This document shows, piece by piece, positions 6,914 to 13,065 of a stretch of DNA of 13,065 nucleotides. This DNA comes from Candidatus Bathyarchaeota archaeon. GTDB taxonomy: Archaea; Thermoproteota; Bathyarchaeia; 40CM-2-53-6; RBG-13-38-9. The translations under genes were made by a program, and so were the position numbers. Location of the stretch: the NCBI GenBank assembly GCA_007050885.1, contig SMYQ01000060.1:1-13065 (forward strand), in the 5' to 3' direction. Within the stretch, counting starts at the first letter, position 1, and every line of letters begins with the position of its first letter. Below the pieces are notes generated by a model. It ran no database searches, had not been told where the DNA came from, and was given only the letters and a program-made list of their open reading frames with translations.

Positions 6914-9900
6914 ATGGTTCACCGGGGTTTTCTCTTTTTATTCGTAACCCTTTTAGTGACCCAACTTTTAACTCCAGTTTTTGCTCATACAACTATAGGT
7001 AACCTAAACGACATATCACCTTATTTTAGATCTAATGATCATGAATTGAATCCAACTAATACGTTTGGCACAGGACATGTTCCTGGACCTTTAGCTTATT
7101 TATGGCCTGGATCTGGTTTCAATTTCTATACAAATACTACTAGTCCTCCTGGATACCAATCACCCTTCCAAGATTTTGAACAACCCTTACAAGTCGCAGG
7201 TAATTCTTATTCTCCCGAAGGAGCGATATTAACCTCAACTCCTAATCAAGATAATATTGGAGATCTTATTCTTGCCATAAATTTCTCACAACCAACAGCT
7301 TTCACATCCCAAGAAAATCCAACGCCAACGTTCCGTTATAATAACATCACAATATACATTCCAGCTCCTTTAGTTGATAAACACGGAGAACTTATTCAAG
7401 ACGGATTTGAACCAGCAGGAAGCATCATCTGGGATCTAGGAGACAGTTCCAATATCCTGACTACTCTGACAGCAGATAATGGACAAATATTCGTCGGTAA
7501 AGCTGACATGAATGACCCCTTCGCACCAGGCTGGTGGGCTATACAAATCTTAGCTGCAGGAAGCGGTATGGAATTTACACCAGAGAGAGAGTGGAAAGAG
7601 CATTATTACATAAGAATCAATCAACTAAGAGCTCCAGACATTGCTGGGAGATATTTATTCAAGATATTTTTAGGTGGCCATTATCCTGTCAAGAGACAAA
7701 GTGATCCTCTCGTTAACAGTACAATGCCCGTAGAGAATTGGCCTGTATTATTAGTGAAAGCAGAGTTAGATCCAGCCATCATATATGGAACCTTAAGATA
7801 TGGTGAAATCGCCAATCCAGTACTTTATGGAGAGCCAATCAAAGCCCCAGGTATGATTAGAGCAGTTGGAACTGCAACAGATCCCATTACAAACGAACCC
7901 ACAAACAGGCGAGTAGAAGCAAGAGGGTATTTCAATGGTTCTTCAGGAGGCCATTTTGAAATAGAAGGAGTTGCTCCAGGAATTTATAACATATTTGCTA
8001 GTGCGGCGGGATTTCCTGAACAGCTTGTTTCCACTAGCTTAATGGTTATTCGAGGACAATCTCTCTTATCTGATTTCTATCTGAATCCTGGACCTGAAAT
8101 TCGTGGAGAGATATACTCAAAGAATTGTTCTGGTCGGACACCATGGAAGAGTGAACTTCCAATTAGCGTAGTCATATATGATAGCGATAATTATGTTGAG
8201 CAGAATGTTGAATCTTATTCTCCAATAAATCTAACACACGCACCATACACATCTTATGTTATCGGGAATACAATATTTGCTTCTGATAAACTGGCAGCAC
8301 CCAACGCCCCCAAACAGGTTGCTTTTCCTTGGGAAGGACCAATAAGTTACTATCCTAATACGGCAATTCCCCCATTCATAGATCCTTTTGGAGTTCATAA
8401 CGGAGTAGGACCATCACAGGTTTGGTGGGTAAGTCCCACAGCTAATTTGGATCCAGTTACAGGACTTGGCTCTGATTCTTCGTCCTTTCGATTCCAATTC
8501 GGATTTCAGCGTCATTATGGTGCTCCAAAAAGACTCAGCGGTATGGTTCCACAGACATTTGCTACATGGATTGATGGTTTAGGTCCTGGGACATATTTCA
8601 TTCGTGCATATGTTAACGGATATATTCAGACAGATATCTCAGGAGCAATTTTTCGAGATTATCCCGTCACAATTGTTGATAAGCAAACATTAAGTGAAGA
8701 TCTATTCCTTGATCTATGGACATCTGGCACTTTAAATTTTACAGTGCATTTTCATGATAGTACTGCAGGATTACAGACTCAAAAGATTGGAGGACCTGAC
8801 CCTGGAAGATTTCTATTGGCGGAGGCCGTAGATTCAAGTGGTGAGTTAGTATCCTTCAACTTCACTTATGTTCCTTCCTCATCAAGAAGTGCTACTTTAA
8901 CTCTTAATGGTTTAGGCATGGCAGGAGTTATACCACCACCAGATCCACGGGAGGGAGTGAAATATTCATTGTTTCGTTATCGAGGTGTTAGAGATTATGG
9001 AATCTATCCCGGAACATACTTACTTCACATATTCATGAGGGGATATATTCATGCAATTCCTCCAGGTGAAGAGTCAACTAACCTTGATCAACCAGCAGCT
9101 TTTTCGATTTCATCTTGCGGAAGACTTTCAAGCCTTAGCACTCACATGTTTAGAGGTGCAGGAATCAACACTACAATTTATTCTATTGACTGGCAAGATC
9201 CCCCCTCAGCGACACCATGGAAGTGGAACGATACTTCGGCATCGATCCTAGTTCACGATTTAGCATCGGGTGAACAAATTGATGCGATATATTATTGGGA
9301 TTCTGTTAGAAACATATGGACTATCCCGAGAACCAACTCCGAGTATACAACCATACCATGGCCTAATTGGAAAATCACATTTGGCGCCTCATCTAGCTAT
9401 CTAATTACTAATGGATCCACAATCCTAGAGCGATTCGGACCTGACCTCCCCTCTCCGATCTCCCCATTTCCTGAACAAGACATAGCCAGCAATGTATTCT
9501 TCCAATCTTCATTCCGCATTGGATTTCTGTACACCTCATTTTTTTATCGAGCACCTGATTTCAAATCAACAATTGCAATCTATCCTGGTCAATATGCGTT
9601 AAGTAGCTGGACCTATGGGTATGTTCAAGAAGGAGTCACGACTCTTGGTGAACTTGGAAGGCATTTGGTATCAGTAAAAATCGGACATATTGCTGATACA
9701 TCTGTGCGACTTATTCAAGGTGTTGAGTTCAACCTCAAAATAATATTTGAGAAGGAAGATTTACCCACCTCATTGCCTGCTAACATGTCGATGCGTATTA
9801 GAATATATGATGATAGAGATATTCTTGTAGCTGCAGCCTCAACGTCACATGATTTTGGTGAGGTCGACCCCTTATCTAATGTTGGTTTCTTCGCAGATGG

Positions 9901-10684
9901 AAAGAAGATATTCGATGCGGGTGGAACAAAACCACCGATTCCAGCAGGAACCCTTCAAGTTGAATATAAGAGATTAACTGGACTTTTCGGTTATGTAGAC
10001 CCAATAGAAGGGACTGAAGCATTGAGACGACTATTCCAATTCTCTCCAAATGTTGGTGTATGGGGAGACTCAAGCACATCAATAATCGGCGCATACAAGG
10101 GAAATTGGCAAGTACTTGTTGAGTTAGTTCCATGGTACAGTCCTTCAGAGTTTTACCCTCCCACAACCGGAATGCTTCAAGGCGAATCCCATCAAACCAA
10201 ATTCACAATTCTCTTACCATACAACCATCTTGGACCTTTCGAATTAAGAGAAGACGTCATCATACCTAACACAAATCTTGGGGGAGGAGCCACAGCAGTA
10301 TTATCACTTGACTTAAGAGGAATGGTTACTGGAACAGTTTATGCACGAAATATGAGGGGCGATTTTAGAACTGTAAGTTGGGCTACTATATTACTTGAGA
10401 CTCCAACACAAATACATCAAACCTATTCATTCGATGGTTTTTATGAATCATATTTACCACTGAATACCTATTCGATAAGAGTGGAAGAACCAGGACTATC
10501 CCATCAAGATGATATAATCATGTTATCAGATGCTGGAACCATCACATCTAACGCATATATGTACCAAACCGGAGTGCCTATCCCAGAATTTTCAATGTAT
10601 ACTTCAACTATACTGACAATCTGCATCTTTATTAGCTATTTTAGTTTCAAAAAGAACAAAAGTAAAAAAGAAAACAATTTTTGA
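6914..10684 (+). CDS. Giant secreted repeat protein with PEF-type C-terminal sorting signal
   Basis: A 1256-residue surface protein I cannot name. Residues 1-24 form a signal peptide with a likely cut after VFA. Residues about 25-300 are an N-terminal domain unlike any I recognise. From about 340 the protein is built of divergent units resembling carboxypeptidase regulatory-like (CarboxypepD_reg) beta sandwiches. A P-G-x-Y-x(7)-G-[FY] motif recurs at residues 355, 558, 699 and 891, with a weaker PLNTY copy at 1182. The first four are followed about 35-45 residues later by an L-x-x-G type strand opening the next unit (390, 601, 745, 933). Many N-x-[ST] sites are available for glycosylation. 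The tail is tripartite: PEF at 1224-1226, one helix at 1228-1245, then a basic cluster KKNKSKK. This resembles PEF-CTERM proteins processed by archaeosortases. Likely an S-layer-linked adhesin or structural protein. Confidence 0.82.
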   Translation: MVHRGFLFLFVTLLVTQLLTPVFAHTTIGNLNDISPYFRSNDHELNPTNTFGTGHVPGPLAYLWPGSGFNFYTNTTSPPGYQSPFQDFEQPLQVAGNSYSPEGAILTSTPNQDNIGDLILAINFSQPTAFTSQENPTPTFRYNNITIYIPAPLVDKHGELIQDGFEPAGSIIWDLGDSSNILTTLTADNGQIFVGKADMNDPFAPGWWAIQILAAGSGMEFTPEREWKEHYYIRINQLRAPDIAGRYLFKIFLGGHYPVKRQSDPLVNSTMPVENWPVLLVKAELDPAIIYGTLRYGEIANPVLYGEPIKAPGMIRAVGTATDPITNEPTNRRVEARGYFNGSSGGHFEIEGVAPGIYNIFASAAGFPEQLVSTSLMVIRGQSLLSDFYLNPGPEIRGEIYSKNCSGRTPWKSELPISVVIYDSDNYVEQNVESYSPINLTHAPYTSYVIGNTIFASDKLAAPNAPKQVAFPWEGPISYYPNTAIPPFIDPFGVHNGVGPSQVWWVSPTANLDPVTGLGSDSSSFRFQFGFQRHYGAPKRLSGMVPQTFATWIDGLGPGTYFIRAYVNGYIQTDISGAIFRDYPVTIVDKQTLSEDLFLDLWTSGTLNFTVHFHDSTAGLQTQKIGGPDPGRFLLAEAVDSSGELVSFNFTYVPSSSRSATLTLNGLGMAGVIPPPDPREGVKYSLFRYRGVRDYGIYPGTYLLHIFMRGYIHAIPPGEESTNLDQPAAFSISSCGRLSSLSTHMFRGAGINTTIYSIDWQDPPSATPWKWNDTSASILVHDLASGEQIDAIYYWDSVRNIWTIPRTNSEYTTIPWPNWKITFGASSSYLITNGSTILERFGPDLPSPISPFPEQDIASNVFFQSSFRIGFLYTSFFYRAPDFKSTIAIYPGQYALSSWTYGYVQEGVTTLGELGRHLVSVKIGHIADTSVRLIQGVEFNLKIIFEKEDLPTSLPANMSMRIRIYDDRDILVAAASTSHDFGEVDPLSNVGFFADGKKIFDAGGTKPPIPAGTLQVEYKRLTGLFGYVDPIEGTEALRRLFQFSPNVGVWGDSSTSIIGAYKGNWQVLVELVPWYSPSEFYPPTTGMLQGESHQTKFTILLPYNHLGPFELREDVIIPNTNLGGGATAVLSLDLRGMVTGTVYARNMRGDFRTVSWATILLETPTQIHQTYSFDGFYESYLPLNTYSIRVEEPGLSHQDDIIMLSDAGTITSNAYMYQTGVPIPEFSMYTSTILTICIFISYFSFKKNKSKKENNF

Positions 10685-10796
10685 AAAACAATAAAATAAT
10701 CAACCAGCTGAATTATAAAAAAGAATATCACAATAATGCTCAGTCATAATCATCTATTAGATCACTTCACGTTATCATTTTAATTAAAGAGAGCCT
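10685..10796. other. Intergenic space between convergent genes
   Basis: 112 AT-rich bases between the convergent stops of the giant surface protein and the RidA gene. I see no hairpin, short gene or RNA gene that I can support. T-runs on either strand may serve as transcription ends. Confidence 0.4.
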
Positions 10797-11183
10797 CTAA
10801 GGAATATACGCAACGGCTTCAATCTCTATTTTGAATTTTGGATGCATAAGTCCCGATTGAATAGTAGATCTTGAGGGAAAACCTTGTTGAAAATATGAAC
10901 GGTATATCACATCATATTCCTCATGATAAGAAGAATCCGATAAAAAAGCAGTAGTTTTTACTATATTACCAAAAGACCCACCTTCACTTTCAAGTATTTT
11001 TCCAATGTTTTCAAAGATTATTCTCATCTGCTTACTAAATTCTATTGGGATTTCTCCAGTATCAGGATCTATTCCAACCTGACCAGCAATAAAAATAAAG
11101 TTTCCAGCCTTTGTAAAATTAGAGTAGGAAGCCCGAGGTTTCGTAATACCATCGATCCAACTTACTCTCTTAATTGAATCCAT
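10797..11183 (-). CDS. RidA (YjgF/YER057c/UK114) family enamine/imine deaminase
   Basis: A cytoplasmic protein of 128 residues, exactly family length. RidA proteins form trimers and hydrolyse reactive enamine/imine intermediates released by PLP enzymes such as threonine dehydratase, protecting other enzymes. Family landmarks are FIAGQVGIDPDTGEI (31-45), an ENIGKILESEGGSF helix (58-71), VKTTAFLSD (75-83), R105 in FPSRST (the substrate-carboxylate arginine) and E120 in KIEIEAVAYIP. Both key residues are present, so deaminase activity is plausible. The start is ATG. An AAATAATAAG element about 28 bases upstream (near 11206-11215) fits a leaderless transcript. It stands alone, divergent from the acyltransferase gene. 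Confidence 0.93.
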   Translation of the reverse strand: MDSIKRVSWIDGITKPRASYSNFTKAGNFIFIAGQVGIDPDTGEIPIEFSKQMRIIFENIGKILESEGGSFGNIVKTTAFLSDSSYHEEYDVIYRSYFQQGFPSRSTIQSGLMHPKFKIEIEAVAYIP

Positions 11184-11255
11184 GCATTATAATATGTACA
11201 AATTCAGACTTATTATTTCTCATATCAATTAAGCTTTAAACTCAGAATAGACTCT

Positions 11256-11747
11256 ATGAAGAGTGGAGCTAGGCTTTCTATGAGAAAAATGAAAAGTTGG
11301 AAATTGGGAAGCAGAATTTTCAGGATCTTTGCCTGGCTTTTACCTTACTCACCCTTAAGAGTATTCTTTCATAAACTATGTGGAGTTAAAATAGGTCAAG
11401 GTGCATATGTGGGCAACTTTGTATTAATGGATGGACAATATCCTGAATACATAATTATTGAAGATGAGACTTCAATTGCACCATTTACAATGATTCTAGC
11501 ACATTCTGGGGCCAGTCCCTTCCATCAGAGATTCAATCTATATCATAAAGGACCGCAGAGGGTTCACATCAAGAAAGGTGCATGGATAGCTGCTGGGGCA
11601 ATAATACTACCAAACGTCGTCATAGGTGAAGGAGCTATTGTGGCAGCTGGATCAGTCGTAACCTCCGATATTCCAGACTATACAGTTGTTGCAGGAATAC
11701 CAGCCAAACAAATAAAGGAAGTGCCCCAAAAAAGTGAAGCCAAGTAA
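11256..11747 (+). CDS. Left-handed beta-helix (hexapeptide repeat) acyltransferase
   Basis: An acyl-CoA-dependent O- or N-acyltransferase of the LacA/Maa/WcaF type, 163 residues. The hexapeptide pattern [LIV]-G-x(4) is clear from GVKIGQGAYVG (43-53) onward and in VHIKKGAWIAAGAIILPNVVIGEGAIVAAGSVV. It ends in the typical PDYTVVAGIPAKQIK. H83 in ILAHSGAS is in the position of the catalytic histidine of this superfamily. A loop carrying FHQRFNLYHKGP interrupts the coils. The basic, hydrophobic N-terminus (RIFRIFAWLLPYSPLRVFFHKLCG) may contact the membrane. In-frame ATGs at 11280 and 11289 are possible starts: TATA-like CTTTAAAC at 11234-11241 favours them, while AATTAA at 11227-11232 favours 11256. 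It overlaps the deacetylase gene by 14 bases, so the two are probably co-translated and act on one glycan. Confidence 0.87.
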   Translation: MKSGARLSMRKMKSWKLGSRIFRIFAWLLPYSPLRVFFHKLCGVKIGQGAYVGNFVLMDGQYPEYIIIEDETSIAPFTMILAHSGASPFHQRFNLYHKGPQRVHIKKGAWIAAGAIILPNVVIGEGAIVAAGSVVTSDIPDYTVVAGIPAKQIKEVPQKSEAK

Positions 11748-12552
11748 TCTACTTGGTTGGCTTAAACATCTTATCTTTACTAGAGGTGTGCATGTTAGCT
11801 ATACACAAATGTTAAGAATGTACCACTACCATCGAACACCCTTCGAAATAATTCTACAAAACATTTTCAATATCCTAGAAAAACATGAAGCCAAATTCAC
11901 GTTCAGCATAGTAGCATCAATAGCAAAACAAGAACTTATAGAAACTATCATGAATAGCGGACATGAGATAGCATCTCACAGCCTCTATCATGTCAAACAT
12001 AAAGGACTTTCTTTCGAAACCCAGTTTCATTATATCAGTAAATCTCTTGAACTTCTCAGTAACTATGGAGCAAATATCCAAGGATTCAGAGCTCCTTACA
12101 ACTCATACGATGATAATACTTTCAGATGTTTGAATAAGGTTAATGTTACTTATGATGCTGGAGTACGTAGAGAAGAAAGTTATAGAAAAATATTGCAACC
12201 ATTTCATCTAATGATAGATGATATTGAGTCAAGATTTGTCTCATTTCCGGTCTTTAACATTAGTGATGAATTACTTGATGATTTGCCAAAACAAATTGTC
12301 CTCAAATCATTTATTGAACACATCAACAACTTACCCGAAAACGGTTTAAGTGTACTTCAACTCCATCCTATAAGAATTGGACAAAAGAAATATCTTCAAT
12401 TTCTCAACAAACTTGTGTCACATATAACAACTCTCGGATTTGAAATGCCAACACTCACTGAAGTTGTAAATAAAAAATGTACTAAGCCTGCCATATGTCT
12501 CACTGGTGACATCGACTGCTTATCTTTCTATGATTATCTTAAGAGAATATGA
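11734..12552 (+). CDS. NodB-fold polysaccharide deacetylase, apparently circularly permuted
   Basis: A 272-residue carbohydrate deacetylase-like protein, starting at GTG inside the end of the acyltransferase gene. From residue 35 it follows the NodB (CE4) order. ILQNIFNILEKHEAKFTFSI matches the strand-2 region. GHEIASHSLYH gives the metal-binding H82-S-x-x-H86 (motif 2). GFRAPYNSYD gives R119-A-P-Y122 (motif 3). SVLQLHP gives the late histidine H211 (motif 5). LGFEMPTLTEVV (234-245) is the usual end of the domain. Motif 1, with the catalytic and metal Asp pair, is absent at the N-terminus. Instead KPAICLTGDIDCLS occurs at 251-264, with D259 and D261 just before the stop, followed by YDYLKR. 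So all active-site elements are present but rotated. No reading frame continues past the TGA. It probably removes acyl groups from a surface sugar; the substrate is unknown. Confidence 0.8.
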   Translation: MKPSNLLGWLKHLIFTRGVHVSYTQMLRMYHYHRTPFEIILQNIFNILEKHEAKFTFSIVASIAKQELIETIMNSGHEIASHSLYHVKHKGLSFETQFHYISKSLELLSNYGANIQGFRAPYNSYDDNTFRCLNKVNVTYDAGVRREESYRKILQPFHLMIDDIESRFVSFPVFNISDELLDDLPKQIVLKSFIEHINNLPENGLSVLQLHPIRIGQKKYLQFLNKLVSHITTLGFEMPTLTEVVNKKCTKPAICLTGDIDCLSFYDYLKRI

Positions 12553-12736
12553 AAGTATCTCTATTAAAAAAACAAGTAACAACACATTGTGAATTCATTT
12601 TTGGTTTATGTTTGTAATTGTCATCTTACTTTATTGATCATGACATTTTACTCTTGAATAAGATAAATTTATTCTATGATCACTAACACCTACGTCTGTA
12701 ATGATCTTTTTTTGAAATTTTGTACGTTTCCTTAAT
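12553..12736. other. AT-rich intergenic region
   Basis: Between the deacetylase stop and the lysine-rich gene promoter. T-rich runs at about 12598-12617 could end the upstream transcript. A 6-base inverted repeat, GAATAA/TTATTC (12656-12674), is visible but AT-rich. No short gene or RNA gene could be supported. Confidence 0.35.
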
Positions 12737-12744
12737 TTTAAATA
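12737..12744 (+). promoter_or_regulatory. TATA element of the lysine-rich gene
   Basis: TTTAAATA, continuing as TAG, is a strong archaeal TATA match. About 25 bases downstream the predicted transcript start is near 12764-12768. That gives an approximately 10-base leader containing GGTG (12769-12772) right before the ATG at 12776. Confidence 0.6.
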
Positions 12745-12775
12745 TAGAACTACGTAACTTACTAGTGTGGTGCGA

Positions 12776-12856
12776 ATGCCAGCAAAGAAGAAAGCAAAGA
12801 AAAAAACAACAAAGAAGAAAGCAACAAAGAAGAAAGCAAAAAAGAAAAAACGCTAA
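12776..12856 (+). CDS. Lysine-rich microprotein (histone H1-tail-like)
   Basis: A 26-residue open frame, ATG to TAA, coding for M-P-A followed by blocks of KKK separated by A or T and ending KKKKR. It has 16 lysines and one arginine out of 26 residues. It has its own TATA element (12737-12744) and a GGTG just ahead of the start, which argues against a chance frame in A-rich DNA. Composition resembles the C-terminal tails of eukaryotic histone H1 and bacterial Hc1-like proteins, so binding of DNA or RNA is the natural inference. No fold is expected. The lysine codons alternate AAG and AAA in a repeating AAG-AAG-AAA order, unlike a simple poly-A run. Homologues would be easily missed because of the small size. 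Confidence 0.65.
   Translation: MPAKKKAKKKTTKKKATKKKAKKKKR
12809..12838 (+). repeat. Two perfect 15-bp tandem repeats within the lysine-rich gene
   Basis: ACAAAGAAGAAAGCA occurs twice back to back (12809-12823 and 12824-12838). A third, near-identical copy lies earlier (GCAAAGAAGAAAGCA, 12782-12796). Each encodes [TA]KKKA. Tandem copies like this could expand or shrink by slippage while keeping the frame. Confidence 0.8.
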
Positions 12857-12883
12857 TCAAAGTGTTTGATCAATCTTAGAATC

Positions 12884-12943
12884 TCCCTCTCACCATGAAT
12901 CTTTGTTTTGTATTCAACAACACAAGGTGAGGGGGAATATTTT
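12884..12943 (+). terminator. Hairpin with trailing T-run after the lysine-rich gene
   Basis: TCCCTCTCACC (12884-12894) pairs with GGTGAGGGGGA (12926-12936) over 11 base pairs including one G-U, closing a 31-base loop. It is followed by AATATTTTT. The arrangement resembles a terminator or stabilising 3' hairpin of the lysine-rich mRNA. It is the most GC-rich stem in this AT-rich tail. Confidence 0.5.
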
Positions 12944-12944
12944 T

Positions 12945-13044
12945 CTGATCTTTGATAAAACTACTCTTCAATAAAGAGATCAGTATCCAAATAATTCAAT
13001 AGTCTTCATTGGTCAGTTCTCATGATTCATTTACGCTATTGAAT
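12945..13044 (+). other. Two further inverted repeats, possible structured RNA or leader
   Basis: CTGATCTTT (12945-12953) can pair with AAGAGATCAG at 12975-12983 over 9 pairs with one G-U. A competing smaller hairpin, CTCTT (12964-12968) with AAGAG (12974-12978), uses part of the same arm. ATTCAATAG (12994-13002) and CTATTGAAT (13036-13044) form a 9-bp perfect inverted repeat. No protein frame explains the region. A TATA-like stretch at 13050-13060 may belong to a gene beyond the window. Confidence 0.35.
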
Positions 13045-13065
13045 CTCTAACTATATTTAACAAAT

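Noticed and set aside
9876..10166. Minus-strand frame of 96 codons inside the giant surface protein gene
   Set aside because: Lies wholly inside a continuous gene with repeat structure; no independent start signals.
12782..12838. Short A-rich tandem repeats considered as a CRISPR-like or satellite array
   Set aside because: The repeats are contiguous, in frame and code for [AT]KKK units; there are no spacers.
12965..13014. Nine-codon minus-strand frame MKTIELFGY, with a TATA-like stretch near 13051-13060
   Set aside because: Too short to support; the region is better explained by inverted repeats, and the G-U pairs point to a plus-strand RNA.
12857..13065. tRNA or known structural RNA in the tail region
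   Set aside because: No cloverleaf arms, T-loop GTTCRA pattern or other recognised RNA core was found.

Overview
This is an AT-rich window that reads as archaeal. Several genes have archaeal-style TATA elements roughly 40-60 bases ahead of the start codon. Some have GGTG/GTGA-type ribosome binding sites. The surface proteins have archaeal layouts: a three-domain protein resembling S-layer-associated (COG1361/CARDB-like) proteins, and a 1256-residue protein with a PEF-type C-terminal sorting signal. No rRNA, tRNA or lineage marker is present, so I do not name a phylum. No mobile element or CRISPR array was seen.

Layout, left to right. (1) Positions 2-190 hold the 3' end of a gene for an M24 (aminopeptidase P/creatinase fold) protein. 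(2) On the minus strand lie an EamA-type transporter (248-1102) and, upstream of it, an SDR dehydrogenase (1165-1917). (3) A minus-strand operon, 5443 down to 2141, encodes a complete ABC-2 exporter: ATPase, permease A, permease B. (4) Diverging from it across a 177-base promoter region are two plus-strand genes for secreted surface proteins. The first is a 414-residue membrane-anchored protein with three Ig-like domains; the second is the 1256-residue repeat protein ending in a PEF-type tripartite tail. (5) A RidA-family gene on the minus strand (10797-11183). (6) A plus-strand pair of overlapping genes (11256-12552) for a left-handed beta-helix acyltransferase and a NodB-fold carbohydrate deacetylase. 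(7) A 26-residue protein that is almost all lysine, with a good promoter, followed by about 200 bases containing three successive inverted repeats.

How they may work together. The exporter operon and the two divergent surface proteins look like one cell-surface module. The acyltransferase/deacetylase pair probably trims and re-acylates a surface glycan or lipid-linked sugar. The SDR gene and the exporter operon share a promoter architecture: the same TTTAAGTYGATAAT block with a GATAA/TTATC dyad directly upstream of the TATA element. They may therefore share a regulator.

Most unusual item: the deacetylase lacks the NodB motif 1 aspartates at its N-terminus but carries a motif-1-like LTGDIDCLS segment at its extreme C-terminus. 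This suggests a circularly permuted NodB domain. Secondary points are the lysine-rich microprotein with its structured tail, and an 18-bp perfect palindrome inside the exporter operon. No stretch longer than about 225 bases lacks a gene.
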